Below are positions 36,117 through 48,762 of a DNA stretch of 64,000 bases, one piece after another. The notes under the pieces were generated by a model, which saw only the letters and a program-made list of their open reading frames with translations, did no database searches and was not told where the DNA came from. The first letter of the stretch is position 1; every line of letters begins with the position of its first letter. The stretch is from Trema orientale (lineage: Eukaryota; Streptophyta; Magnoliopsida; Rosales; Cannabaceae), in assembly GCA_002914845.1 (NCBI GenBank), contig JXTC01000300.1:259572-323571 (forward strand), given 5' to 3'. A program made the position numbers and the translations under genes.

Positions 36117-36484
36117 TCATAATATATGCATCCTCATGGCATGCCGCCTATCTCCAAAGATACTATGAAAGAGGATGTGTCACAATTAGCAGCAACAAGT
36201 TTGCACACAGGCATTGGTTTGGTGTTGATGTAAGGTGTGTGTGTGCTGACTGATGTCAATGGTTGATGGACTCCCAGAGAAGTCAAACATGGAAGTCAGC
36301 ACCATAGTTATTGGCAAGGTTCTTTTGACATGAGCCGAGATGAAAATCTTGGAATTTGTCAATTCTAAGTGGTATACTCATATGGTGGAGTATGATTATC
36401 AGTAAAGACAATAATAGCAACATAAGCTATGAGATGAGATCGTATATGAAGACGTAATTGAAATCAAGTCTTCAAGTGGGAGAT

Positions 36485-37114
36485 TGTTGATGTATGTAAA
36501 CATGTGTGAACAGATCTATGTAAACATATGTGTAAGCAAATACTCACCAACTAGCTGTCATAGTAATAGTAAAAAGGGTAGCCGTAATAACAATAATGAA
36601 AAAGGTAGCCATAATATCAATAGTGAAAAGGGTAACCGTAATCGCAATAGTAAAAGGTGGTGTTCTCATTACCTTTCAAATTCTATAAACATAGGGGCTT
36701 CATCACTTGTTTTGTATCCCAAAACTTGGAAGCATTTCAAGTTCTCTCTTCTAATTAAATCCTTTCTTTTCTCTTTGTTTCTCCTTTCAAAGAGAGTAGA
36801 GTTTCTTTGTGAAAGAGGAGATTTCAAAGAGTGGCGGTGTAAGATGTGAGTGGGAGAATACTTGTGAGAAAGTGCTTGGTGTATTGGGATCATTAGATAG
36901 AAAATAGGGAAATCTCTATGATTGTAGAAACATTTCATATAGTGAAATTATTTTTTGAGATACATCGGTTTTTCTCATGATTTGGGAGTTTTCCACTTAA
37001 ATTCTTGTATTATGAGAATAATTTATATTCCTGTTATTATTTCTCTATTATTCTGACATTTCTTTGAAGTGAGATCTTAGGAGTGGCGAATCTAGGTTGG
37101 TTAGATTTACAACA
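36485..37114 (+). repeat. 3' LTR of element E
   Basis: 630 bp, about 90% like the 5' LTR by eye. The 27-bp internal repeat has one more copy here (36560-36660), which accounts for most of the length difference. Confidence 0.88.
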
Positions 37115-38560
37115 TTTTTCTCATACTTGAAAAATAAGGGCATTCTGTTAAATAAAGATGAAATATAAGGTTATTTAATGACATATTCCCTAAAATCAAT
37201 TAAAACAAAAACACGTTTATGACCAAGAAGATCCCAAAATTATGATGGTGCACTAATTTTTTAATTAGTGAATACTGCCCAACACCGAGAAGAAGCATAT
37301 AGAATAAATCAAACATCCCAGCCAACTAGGTTGGCATCCAGAAGATCCCTTTCTAGTTGCTTTTTAGAATATAGCTTAATATATATATATATTTTATCAA
37401 CTAAGAAGGATATAGTCACAAATTATTTCAGTAGCCCTAACACAATAATTGTAATAATTTTACTTTAATTTTAACTTAGGTAGCTAGGGTATTTTTGATC
37501 TCTACTTATTATAATAATGAATATTATGATTCTCAAAGATCCTGTTATACCTATTTATATTGGAGAATTGGTAGATCCCTAATCCCGCAAAAACTCTTAT
37601 AAATCAGATGTCCTATTCTAGTTAATAATCTTTTTATTGGAAGATTCCTTTTATAGAATTACAAAAGGAATGAAAGAAAGGGAGATAAGTGAGAGAGATA
37701 ATTATGAGGGAATAAAGGAGAGTCCCAACAATAGCAGGACTCTGTGTGGGGCACAGATAGGGGTTTTGCGCTCCCTAGCTATTAGGCTAGTTTAATTAAA
37801 GCTATAATGAGTGCAATTCCGATTAACACTTAATTGACATGTCCAAATATATTACTAATAGTTGTTAAACAACCATATTAAAACCTTCCTATTCATATAT
37901 TATCTAGCATAGTAAAACCTTTCCATTCATATATTATCTAGTATAGTAGTAAGGGTCAATCCCACGAGGAATTAGACCTATTATTAAGCTTTTAATATTA
38001 CAGTTTCAAGCGGTTTTATAAACTAAAATAAAACTTATAAGGCAATAACTTCTCAAAGTCATTAGCCAAAAGCAGTAACAAGCTCTATTATCTCTTATTC
38101 ACCTAAAGATTCATTAGACAAAACAAACTTTTCGTATAAATCCTATCAATTATATTAACTCTTAATCATATTTAATTAATACATTAAGTCTAGAAAAATA
38201 TATTAAACTACGTAATTCATCTCGCAAACTCGGAATTGATTAAATTAAATCATGTTCTTCATCATAGATAAATCAAATTACAGAATCTAATCTAAATATA
38301 ATTTCGCTACTATATTAGGTAACCTAAATAATTACGGATCTCAAATTCTGATTTAGCGTTAAAAGTCTATCCTAATTTACCGCTGGAAATCTATCTGGTC
38401 TTACTTAGTTCCGCACCTAAACAAATCTAGATAAAAGATATAAACATGCATAGATAAACAATAATAATTTTGAATAAAAAATTGATATATAAAATCTGAA
38501 AAATTAATTAACAATCCTGTCTTGAGTTTTGAAATTGCCCTCAAACATAGCCTCAGACCT
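37115..38560. other. Unassigned region with an LTR-end-like motif and a 36-bp duplication
   Basis: At 37879-37949 a unit containing 'ctattcatatattatctag' occurs twice. At about 37955 'gggtcaatcccacgaggaa' resembles 'atcgatcccacgaggaatca' in the Athila/Tat-like LTR near 40770. 37740-37780 is a G+C-richer patch ('ctctgtgtggggcacagata'). This could be a decayed LTR in minus orientation; no partner is found. No gene is supported. Confidence 0.4.
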
Positions 38561-39782
38561 AGTCTAACCTAATATAGTATGTAAATACGAACGAACTGTG
38601 AAAACCTAATTTTTATAAGGGTAAATAAGTAATTCTGAGCTAAGCGTAAAATGGTAAATTCAAAATTTTGGATTAATCAAATTAAAGATCTAAAATTTAT
38701 TTGGACACTTTCAGGTCTAGGTTCATTTGGGTTTAAGTGCAAAAAAATTTTAAAAATAAAGACTAAAATGTAAATATGTAAGGGCAAAATGAAAGGATTT
38801 TTGTAAAATTTGGGTTAAAGTGAAATTAACGTGAATAGTTCCCAACAACTCAGGTGCTGACACGTGGCACTACAATTTTAAAAATTTCATTTGAATCCCT
38901 AACCTTTCCTTTCTTTTCCTTCGAAAACCCCTAGCTCTCTCTCAAACTTTTGAAAAAATGGCAAAAGTGCCCAACCACTAGCTCCGACACCGGCGACCCC
39001 TACTGGTAACGCACCAGTCTGCTCTTCTCGTCCCCCATCGAGAAAGTGATCCCTGGCGGTCTTGTGGCCGCGCGCGCATCGTAGATGGAGTTAGGGCTCC
39101 ATCTACGATCTTCCTCACCGTCAGCATGTCTGGCTCTAACTCGTCCCCCTCGAAGATCTATGACCGGTTCCATAAAACAACTCCAGTGAGCTTTTGAATT
39201 AATCCGATCAAATTCTCGAAATTTGATTTTGGTATTTTATAAATAATTTGAGTAATTATTGATTTGTTGATGATAATTAGTAAAAATATTAGAGGATTTA
39301 ATTTTTAAAAATGTATGCTGGCTTCTATGCAATTGAATTTCTGATTACTTGAAATGTTGAATTAAACATTGGTAATCTTGCAATTATTTTTAGAAAAGAG
39401 ATATTTTTATAATTATTTTTGTAAACAATTTATTTTGGTCTTGAAACTTCTATGGGGTAAAAGACGAGATTAAAATGTGAATGATTATTATATTTGTGCG
39501 TTGAAACGAAATTTACAAATGACATAATTTTTGAGTAGAAAGGTGGTATTTTTCTAAAGATTTCTAAAATGACAGTTTTATAATTATTATCGCAAAGTAA
39601 TCATTTAAGCTGTAAAAATTATATGACGTAAAAGAGAAGTCTAAAAAATCATTTAATCTTTCGTAAAAATTATATCACTTTTTGGTATTAAATCGATGTC
39701 CAGAAAAGTGCAAAATTTTGGATTAAAAAAGTGGACGTTTTTCAAATAAATTCTAAAAAGTAATATTTTTGTAACTTTCGGA

Positions 39783-40110
39783 TTTTTTTTTTGCTAAATG
39801 TTACCCTGAGAGAAGGTCCCCCCGGTAATTTTATTAAATAAAATAAAAAGGATCAAAAGTACAAAAAGTAACCAAGAATGAGAACATCACAAGATGAGAA
39901 AAGAAAAATAAAATCAAAGCCCTGGAAGGAGTCAGATAGTGATGCTGAGACATGACTATTGACTGATCTTCCTACAATGCCTCGTTAAAAACCTTTCCAC
40001 GTAAAACCCAATGGGAAAATCCGTTGAAAGGAAAAAAGAGCACATCGCTTACAAAGGTTGGGCAATTAAGAAAAACGAAAAGCACTCCGTCCCATGTAAT
40101 CGGTGGAGAA
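39783..40110 (-). mobile_element. 5'-truncated LINE (L1-like) 3' end with poly-A tail
   Basis: Read on the minus strand, the segment contains 'ttcccattgggttttacgtg', 'aaaggtttttaacgaggc', a polyadenylation-type 'ttaataaaatta', 'ccggggggaccttctctcag' and 'ggtaacatttagc', and then ends in an A-run (the T-run at 39783-39792 on plus). This is the pattern of a plant LINE 3' untranslated region. The X1 copy lacks it, giving an empty-site comparison. No coding part of the LINE is included. A related SINE or another retroposon cannot be excluded. Confidence 0.65.
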
Positions 40111-40681
40111 TTTTAAACCTATTTCAAGCTCGGGACCTTGAAACTAAATTATGATTTTGAATTTGGATTCAGTGAGGTCGAGAGACGAATTTCAATATCA
40201 AATATCACTATGTTTCGCGACGACATAAAAATCGAGGCAAGTGGCTCGTGAATAGTTTCGTTTTGTGTGCCACGAGTCAGGTTCTGCCTCAGGACCCACT
40301 TTTGACAAAGTATATGTCTAACCTAGCAGTTTTGCGTGCTCTGAATTTGGTGGTGTCCTCTGTTTGTTTTTTTGAGGCTCTGATGGAAAAGTCACTTTTT
40401 CAAATAAGCTCACCGGGATACGACCGTTCGAGAACCTAAGTAACCAACTGGAGTTTTTTCGAGCATCGTTAGCTTGGTGCATCTACCATATAGAGGTAGG
40501 AGTTCAATTACCTGGTTTGATACTTGTTTTGAATTATAATTGCTTTATAATTGATTTATGAAAAATCGTACATTATACGATAATTGATAAATTGTTGAAA
40601 TATATTAGATTATACTGGGATTGGACTGTGTAAAGTTTTATACATATTTTTAAATTATGATTATGGGGTAATATAGTAGTG

Positions 40682-42125
40682 TGATGCCTGTTACGCTAAA
40701 TGCATATACGTAAAATAATTGCAAGTGCACGAGTCGTAAACAAGAAATAAAGTGATAAGTATGGAGTTATCGATCCCACGAGGAATCACATGTTAAATTA
40801 TTACTAAGTATAAGAACTATCGTGACCTAACTTTATCTAAGCAACAAAAATAAATGAATTTATAACTTAAATAAATATAAATATAAATATGAATACATAA
40901 ATAAAATATGGAAACTTCTATGCACAAATTTACTAGGAGGTTGAATTCACCTAACCATCAACTATGTCTTTTGATCACCAATTTCATCCTAATCAATAAT
41001 TTCTAGTTTATAACCCGAGAACCTAAAGATATTTCTAGTCCCTCTCTTGAGGGCCAAGTGAAATCATTCCTAAATCTCGGTTCTAATATCTCTATTCTGA
41101 ATCTAGAAATTACGAATTCATTATGTTTAATAGTTCTTTGATCATGACTTCAAAGGAGTTATAGATTCTCTCAAACTCTACAAGTCATAGGTTATACTAT
41201 CCTAAGGTTATTTCTAAAATTCTCTTTCCCAAATACCAAATTCTAGAAACCAAATTATCCAACTAGTAGCTAATTAGTTGAGAAGCATTAAGCATGGAAT
41301 AACATAAATAAATTCAAGAATAATATCAAAGAATTTATTGGAAATCAAGATATAGAATAAAAGTTTAATTTACATCATTCCCTAAGTATATAATAATTAA
41401 TTCAATATAGGAGAATCTAATACTAATCTCAATAAGAATTTCATATCTAAACATATTCATGAATCAAGAATAATATGAAAATTCAAATGAGATTTGGGTA
41501 AGTAGATGAGAAAAACTCTTTTGTGGAGGTAGAACTTCAAGCTTCAATCTCTTCAGGCCACTCTTTCAAGCATCCTCTCCAAGATTTTTACTCCAAGCTT
41601 CTTCCTCTCTGGGATTTTTGAGTTCTCTTTGTTCTATTTTCTCTCCAACTCTCAACCCTTGAGATGGAAGCTTAAGGATGCATTTAAAGGACTCAAGAGT
41701 GACCTAGGCCAGGTGGAATATTAACCATTCGATCAGATAATATCAATTGTTCAGATTTGCTCTAAAAACTCGCTAAAAATGCGCTTCGGGACACTAGGTA
41801 GTGGCATGGCGCTCCCTGGCAAGTGGTCGGCACTCTAGCCTTTGGAAGTCTAATTTCCAGGCAGCACCGTGGCGCTACTATTCAAGCATCGCGGCGCTCT
41901 CGGTTCTGGAACTCAGCATGATAGTTTTTCTTCCTGAGGGCGCTGCATTGTATTCGTATCGGACTCAGTTCATCCAAAATGGTTGAAATATCTATATTTG
42001 TAACCAATTTATCTTGATTCTCATTTATCCATAAGAACTACAAAAATAAAGTAAAAAATAAAATTTAACCACCAAAAATGCTTAAAAACTTACAATTATT
42101 TAATTTGAATGATACTTGATTTGCT
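40682..42125 (-). repeat. 3' LTR of element H
   Basis: Matches 43370-43774 plus 51677-52448. It contains the uninterrupted site 'aagaatttattggaaatcaa' (about 41332) where element G sits in the other LTR. Near 41770-41930 there is a patch of 'ggcgctccctggcaag', 'gtggcgctac' and 'gcggcgctct' words, also seen in diverged form in element C. The frame at 41801-41986 crosses this patch and is not a gene. Confidence 0.75.
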
Positions 42126-43369
42126 TGTCCTCATACAAAACAAAACAAGAAAAAGAAAGCAAAACACAAATCAAGTACTAATGACATAAACGACAAAGTG
42201 TGAGTTTCATATCCAGTCAAAAATCGTGCAAGTATCTCTTAATTCACAAAATGTTCCAAGCTCAAAGGAAATGCAAACATTGAGATTATCTAGATTTTCA
42301 GCTTTAAGCATCAATTTAATTCCACTTAAAACTCTTAAAATGTAACTATGTGCAAAATCAATATCACTTAATAAAATGAACTTCAGATTGAATTGTGTAT
42401 TTTGATAGACAATGAAAAATCTCTATATGATGTAATTTGGAACTACTATATGCCCATTATTCATGTCACTCTCCACTAATATATATTAGTATGTCATCAA
42501 AGATCAAAAAGTCTTTCATTAAGCTTGTAATGTCGGCTTGGGCGAAGGTAACATAATTTTGAAACAATTTGAGTTTCAAATCACCCTTAAGCACATTAAT
42601 CTAGGATCTTTGTAGAGTTATTCCTTTGTACACCAAATAGTACTCCCACACTTTTTTTTCAGCTAAATTTCTCTTCTATCAACACTCCACCAAAGACTTA
42701 TTTATAATTTTTTTTTGATTTTTTTTTTCTTGAAACAAAAGATAGGAAATAAGACAAAAGGATGAAATTCAAAAATCTCTCCCCCAAACTCAAAATCAAC
42801 ATTATCTTCAATGTTAAAAACTAATATAGAGGGTAAGGACACAAATTTTCACCAAATTATTCCCTTTTTCTATTTTTTTTCCTTTTTTTTTTTACTTTTT
42901 TTTTAATATTTCCTAACACCACTTTTCCTCCCAACATGAACGTAACACAAATTAACTCTTTAAAACAATCAACATGCTTAATAAATAATGGTTGGTGGCC
43001 ATTGTTTTGGTTTAGTTAAAATGTGGTAGAAAAAGAAAGGTACAAATACGCTCAAAGTGGGTGTACTAGGATGATAATATATCAAGGTTAGCATGAAAGG
43101 CTCAATCTGTCCAAAAATGGCCTATATCATTTCTCCAATGACACCTAACATAGAATTTCGTTTCAAGCTTCACTCAAATGGGTTTTAGAGTTCATGAGAT
43201 GTTAATGCCTATCTAATGCACACAAGTTTTCTCCAAAAGCTCAAAGAGTCAAGTGATTATGATTTTTGTACTCTAATGTATAGAATCAACAATGAGGTTC
43301 AATTTATGCGAGTCAAGCATACGGATAATTTCAGTGAATTACATTTCAAAATACCTAATGCACAAATGT
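42126..43369 (-). other. Internal remnant of element H
   Basis: Non-coding sequence that aligns in reverse with about 59000-60260 of element C. Examples are 'ctcaaatgggttttagagtt' and 'gaggacaagcaa', followed by T/A-rich tracts. No open frame is supported. Confidence 0.6.
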
Positions 43370-43774
43370 ACTAGGAGGTTGAATTCACCTAACTATCAAC
43401 TATATCTTTTGATCACCAATTTTATCCTAATGAATTATTCCTATTTTATAAGCTAAGAATTTAAAGATATTTCTACTCTCTCTATCGAGTACCAAGTGAA
43501 ATTATTTCTAAATCTCGGTTCTAATATATCTATTCCGTATCTAGAAATTAAGAATTTATTATGTTTAGTGGTTCTATGATCATGACTTCAAACGAGTTAT
43601 ACGTACTCTACAAGTCCTAGGTCATACTATCCCATGGTTGTTTATAAAATTCCCTTTCTCAAGTGCCAAATTCTAGAAACCAAATCTTCCAACGAGTAGA
43701 TAATTAGTTGCGAAGCATTAAGCATGGAATAACAAAGATAAATTCAAGAATAATATAAAAGAATTTATTAGAAA

Positions 43775-46320
43775 TGTAATGCCTCCTAACTTAACCGTAT
43801 CACTATATAGGTCAAACTAGGAAGTATTACTCTTTCTTAAATCATATCTTTAGTTTTATAAAAAAGTGGGCAAATTTCAACTTTCTAAGACTTTTAGACA
43901 AAACAACTGCGAGACATTATTTGCTACAAGTCTCTTTACAAAATGTACAACTAAAAAGTTCTTATCAGTTTATCTTGTCATCAGCAGTTATATTTATAAC
44001 ACACCAAAATATCAAAATACAAAGAAAACATCGCCCACAGGTCAAGCTCGTCTACATCTGTAGGATCATGGCGACGAGAAAACGTGCTAGCCAACCAGAA
44101 ACTCTATACATCAAAAACCTCCTCACCTGCATCACAGGAACTAAATGAGCTAATGCTTAGTAAGTAAGGACCATGCATACTCGTGAACGTGTTTCATGCA
44201 TAAACTTTATTGAAATTCCCATTGTACTCTTTCTTTCATAACTTTTCATTTTGATGCACTTTTCTTAGAAAATATTTCTTTATAGGGCCTTTGAGTACAC
44301 TACAAAGTCGCGGCAGTCGGTAGGCCGTGCCCACCTGTGCGGGAAGGAAACACATGGCCAATGTGAACCATACCTACCCAACGCAGACCGACTAAGTAAT
44401 GCACCTAATNAGTGGAAAGGGTCAGTATCCTCGGTGGCAAGGTGTGTGGAAGACCTGATGTCAATTTTATTACTAAGATGATTACTACAATGTAAAATAC
44501 TTAAAGAAAACAAGCACAAGACTAAAATCACAACTTTCACAAAATAAGGAAGCCTAATCTCAGAATGGATCAAAATGTCACCTAGTTTCATAAAAACTAG
44601 TCCAATTACCTCTAAATGGTGCCATTTGGTTTTAAAAATATTTGGACAGCACCTCCCTTATTTTTAAAACATCCTCACATGATTAAAATCATGGTTTTAA
44701 ACCTGCAATATCAATCAACAATCCAATTCCCACATATACACCTCAAAGAGTATCACTTAGAACAACCTCGGTACACTTGAATTCTTTTCAATCTAAACAA
44801 AGTTTAAAACCAATTTTACACTTATATGTCATCATAACCAGCCACCAAATGAGTGTAATAAATATTAGGATCCATAAAATAAACACTCCAAGCTTGGAAA
44901 ATCAGATTACAAACACCAAAAATTAAATTTACTACACATGAAAACACTTACATCCATAACTAGTAACTTTGGGGCTTTAAGTGTAAATTTAATCCTCCAT
45001 TTAGATTCTTTGTTTCCAGCCATAAATAAGGTTTTCTAGGATCTTTGTTCATCAAATAAAAGCTTTGATTGAAGAGCTAAAGCAATAGAAACAAGTTACT
45101 AATTCTAAATTCCACAAAAAGCTCACCTTGACTAGTTTGAAGTTTTGTTGAAGCTCTTGCCTTGTACTTCCACAAAACTGATTTCCAAGGCTTTGAAATT
45201 GATTTTAGGACCCAAGAGAACCTAGAGGAACTCATACTTAAGTTGCAGCAAGTGAAGAACTTGAATTAGAAAACAATACCAAAGAAGAAAAACTAGTAGA
45301 CTCACCTTGACTAGTTTGGACCTATCTTGCTTTCTAGAGCTCCAACTTGAGTTCTACCACTTGGAAACTCTTGGATATGGCTAAGGGGAGTTGAGAGAAG
45401 TCTAAAAATGGGTGGGAGAGTTTCAGGTCATGGATGGATAGAGAAGAGAAGAAAATGACCAGATTTGGTCCAAAAGTGATACTTAATGACTAAGAAATGG
45501 CATTACTTAAGTTCTAAGGGGTATTTTAGGTATTTTGCTCCTTACTTTCCATGTGTCCAGCTCTAAAACATCCTTAGCATACTCACCACGTTGCTGGTCC
45601 ATCATATACACCCATGTGTAGACCAAAATGGTGAAACCTAGCTTAGAAGGTAAAAACTAGTCATACTTTGACTTATGATCTTATATGGCCAATCTTATTG
45701 TAATTTGGTGGAACCTAGCCCCATAACCAATCATTAAACATAAAACCAAGTCAATTAGACTCCAATTAGTAATATAAACAAAGTATTATGCCTAATTATT
45801 AGAATACACAAAGATGACATTACGTGATTAAGCTGAATCTAAGCTAGCTTAGTGCAACTAAACACCAATTCAGTACAGTGACTGCCACCTCGTGCTAACC
45901 TGGAGCCGACAAATAAAATGCTATAAATAAGTCCTAAACATTAAATTAAAGCTATTTGACGTGTTAAACGCACAGTGAATTTAACTCCGAAAAACGTGAA
46001 AAATGCATTTTACCGAAAAACTACTATTTGACCAAGTTATTAACAAACATAATTTTATGCATGTGCACATAGTATTACTATTCATGAATGTATTCTTTGT
46101 TCTTCTCACACACCAAGCTCTCTTTTTGAGGGTACTGAGCCTTTACACTGCATAGGAGAACTTCAACAAATATTAGTGCAATAATATATATCGAAAGCAT
46201 TTGACAGTCAGCATAAGCAATTTACCATGAAATTGACTCCAGTTTTATGATATGTCTATCATGCAATATGAACATATTTATTATTGGCTTATTATGCATG
46301 TGAGAATCTTGGGCATCACA
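43775..46320 (-). repeat. 3' LTR of element G, with an undetermined base at 44410
   Basis: Its plus-strand start 'tgtaatgcctcc' and end 'gggcatcaca' match the partner LTR. The undetermined base at 44410 stands where the partner has roughly 350 bp of sequence, so it behaves like a collapsed assembly gap. Confidence 0.9.
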
Positions 46321-46359
46321 ATCCTTCCCTCCTTATCAAATTTCGTCCTCGAAATTTGC

Positions 46360-48600
46360 TTACCGAAATAAGTGAGGATACTTAATTTTCATCTCTTCTT
46401 CTCTTTCCCATGTATCCTCTTCTACTTCGTGGTTCCTCCATAATACTTTGACCAAAGGGATCTTTTTGTTTCTAAGCTCCTTTTCTTTTCTATCCAAAAT
46501 CTCCACTGGTTGTTCTTCATAGCTCACATCTTGGCTCAACTCTAATGGGTCAAAACTCAAAACATGTGAAGGGTTTGGAATATATCTTCTTAACATAGAG
46601 ATGTGAAAAACATTGTGTACATTTGATGGTGAGGGTGGCAAGGCAAGTCTGTAGGCAACATCTCCAACTTTGTCAAGTATCTCAAATGGGCCTACATATC
46701 TGGGACTAAGCTTTCCTTTCTTCCCAAATCTCCCAGTGAATTGGAGATCTACATTTTCTTCCATACAATACTTCATACGGAGGTATTTCAATTGAAGTTT
46801 GATAACTATTGTTGTAGGAAAATTCGATTAGTGGTAAGTACCTACTCCAAGATCCATGAAAATCTAATACACAAGCTCTAAGTATATCCTCAAGAGTTTG
46901 TATAGTTCTTTCTGATTGTCCATCTGTTTGAGGATGAAATGCTGTACTAAATGCTAGTTTTGTACCCATAGCCTCCTGAACCCTTTTCCAGAATTTTGAA
47001 GTGAATCTTGAATTTCGGTCAGAAATGATTACTTTTGGAACACCATGTAGTCTGATGATTTCTTGAACATACAACTGAGCCAACTGATCCAAGCTATAGG
47101 TTACTTTAATCGGCAAGAAATGGGCTGATTTAGTATATCTATCAACAATTACCCAAATGGCATCATGACCATTACTTGTCTAAGGAAGTCCAATAACTAA
47201 ATCCATAGCAATCTCTTCCCATTTCCACTGTGGCACATGTATAGGCTTCAATGTACTAGCAGGTCTTTGATGTTCAGTTTTAACTTGCTGGCATGGGAGA
47301 CATTGTTCTACAAACTCAATCACATCCTTCTTCATTCCTGGCCACCAGTAATGTATTTTCAAATCCCTATACATCTTTGTAGTACCGGGATGCACAGAGT
47401 AGGGAGTAGTATGAGCTTCTGTCAATATCTCCTTTCTAATTATTCCATCCGGCACACACAGTCTATTTCTGTATCTGATTACACCATCGCTAGATATCTG
47501 GAAAGCTACCTCCTTTCTGGACTCTATTTTAGTCTTTAAACCTATCAGATAGGGATCTGTATTCTGGCTTTGCTTAATTTTCTCCAAAATTGTAGGTTGT
47601 AAAGTAAGAGCTGCTAGTTTCTCCATTAAACCTGTAGGCACAATCTCTAATTCCAATCGATGCAGATCCATCAAATGATATTTCCGATCAATATACTTAA
47701 GTGACATAGCAGCTAATGACTTCCTACTTAGAGCATCTGCAACCACATTAATTTTTCCTGGATGATAGTTAATCTCACAGTCATAATCTTTCACCAGTTC
47801 AAGTCATCTTCTCTGTCTCATATTCAGTTCCTTTTGGGTAAAGAAATACTTGAGACTTTTATGGTCTGTGTAGATTTGACATCTTTCACCATAAAGATAG
47901 TGTCTCCAAATCTTCAATGCAAAAACAACTGCTGTAAGCTCCAAATCATGAGTTGGATATTTCTTTTCATATTCTTTCAATTGCCTAGAAGCATAAGCGA
48001 TAACCTTACCATTTTGCATCAAAACACAGCCTAGACCATTCTTTGAAGCATCACTATAAACAACAAATCCTCCTGATCCAATGGGTATAGAAAGTATAGG
48101 AGCTGTGACCAAACGATGCTTTAACTCTTGAAAACTCTTTTCACAATCATCATTCCAATGAAATTTCATATTCTTTCTAGTCAACTGAGTCAATGGAGGG
48201 GCCAACTTAGAAAATCCTTCTACAAACCTTCTATAGTAACCAGCTAAACCCAAAAAACTACGAATCTCTGAAACATTTGTAGGTCTTGACCAATTACTTA
48301 CAGCTTCAACCTTTGTTGGGTCCACAGAAATACCATTTCCAGACACTACATGACCAAGGAAGATAACTTTCTCCATCCAGAACTCACACTTCTTAAACTT
48401 TGCATACAACTGCTTTTCTTTCAAGATCCTTAAAACTGTTCTTAAATGCTCCATGTGCTCCTCTCTTGAGCGCAAATATATCAAAATGTCATCAATAAAC
48501 ACTATTACAAAACTATCCAAGAAATCCATCATGTCCATAAAAGCAGCTGGGGCATTAGTTAAGCCAAAGGGCATCACTAAGAACTCATAGTACCCGTACT
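46360..48600 (-). pseudogene. pol remnant of element G (RT end, RNase H, integrase)
   Basis: The RT part with [12 protein letters not shown] and [11 protein letters not shown] lies at about 48.3-48.6 kb. RNase H with [15 protein letters not shown] and [13 protein letters not shown] is at about 47.8-48.1 kb. Integrase runs from about 47.8 to 46.7 kb with ADALSRKS, the HHCC region ending CLPCQQVKTEH, and [14 protein letters not shown] in the core. The C-terminal part at about 46.4-46.8 kb has [14 protein letters not shown] and ends VEEDTWEREEEMKIKYPHLF, a Tekay/Del-type tail. A fossil with several breaks. Confidence 0.9.
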
Positions 48601-48746
48601 AAAAGCTGTTTTAGGAATATCTTGAATCAAACTTATATAACAGAAATGACTTGCACATATGAAAATAATTAGACTTACTAGTCGGCTGAGCTTTCTGTCA
48701 CATGATCATACATATGTAGACAATCTTCAGAAACGACTAAACCTCC

Positions 48747-48758
48747 GCTCTGATACCA
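48747..48758 (-). promoter_or_regulatory. Primer-binding site of element G, initiator tRNA-Met type
   Basis: Minus strand 'tggtatcagagc' is five bases inside the 5' LTR end at 48763. It is the same type as in element F. Confidence 0.85.
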
Positions 48759-48762
48759 CAAC

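Larger units (their letters stand above)
34559..37114 (+). mobile_element. Ty1/Copia element E, gag only, ends intact
   Basis: The element has LTRs at 34559-35171 and 36485-37114, both starting 'tgttgatgtatg' and ending '..aaca'. A TTTTT direct repeat lies on either side (34554-34558 and 37115-37119), consistent with a 5-bp duplication but low in complexity. A tRNA-Met-like site ('gtggtatcaaagtgggg') follows the 5' LTR, and a purine tract ('caagtgggagat') precedes the 3' LTR. The internal region encodes a Copia gag-type protein only: KFDRNINFGLWKIQ near the start, LIWSLPPSYKHMKPIL in the middle and a CWGCGQSGYLK zinc-knuckle-like motif at the end (about 35.3-36.1 kb). No protease, integrase or RT is found. 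Its ends look whole and the gag region has at least one break. Confidence 0.9.
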
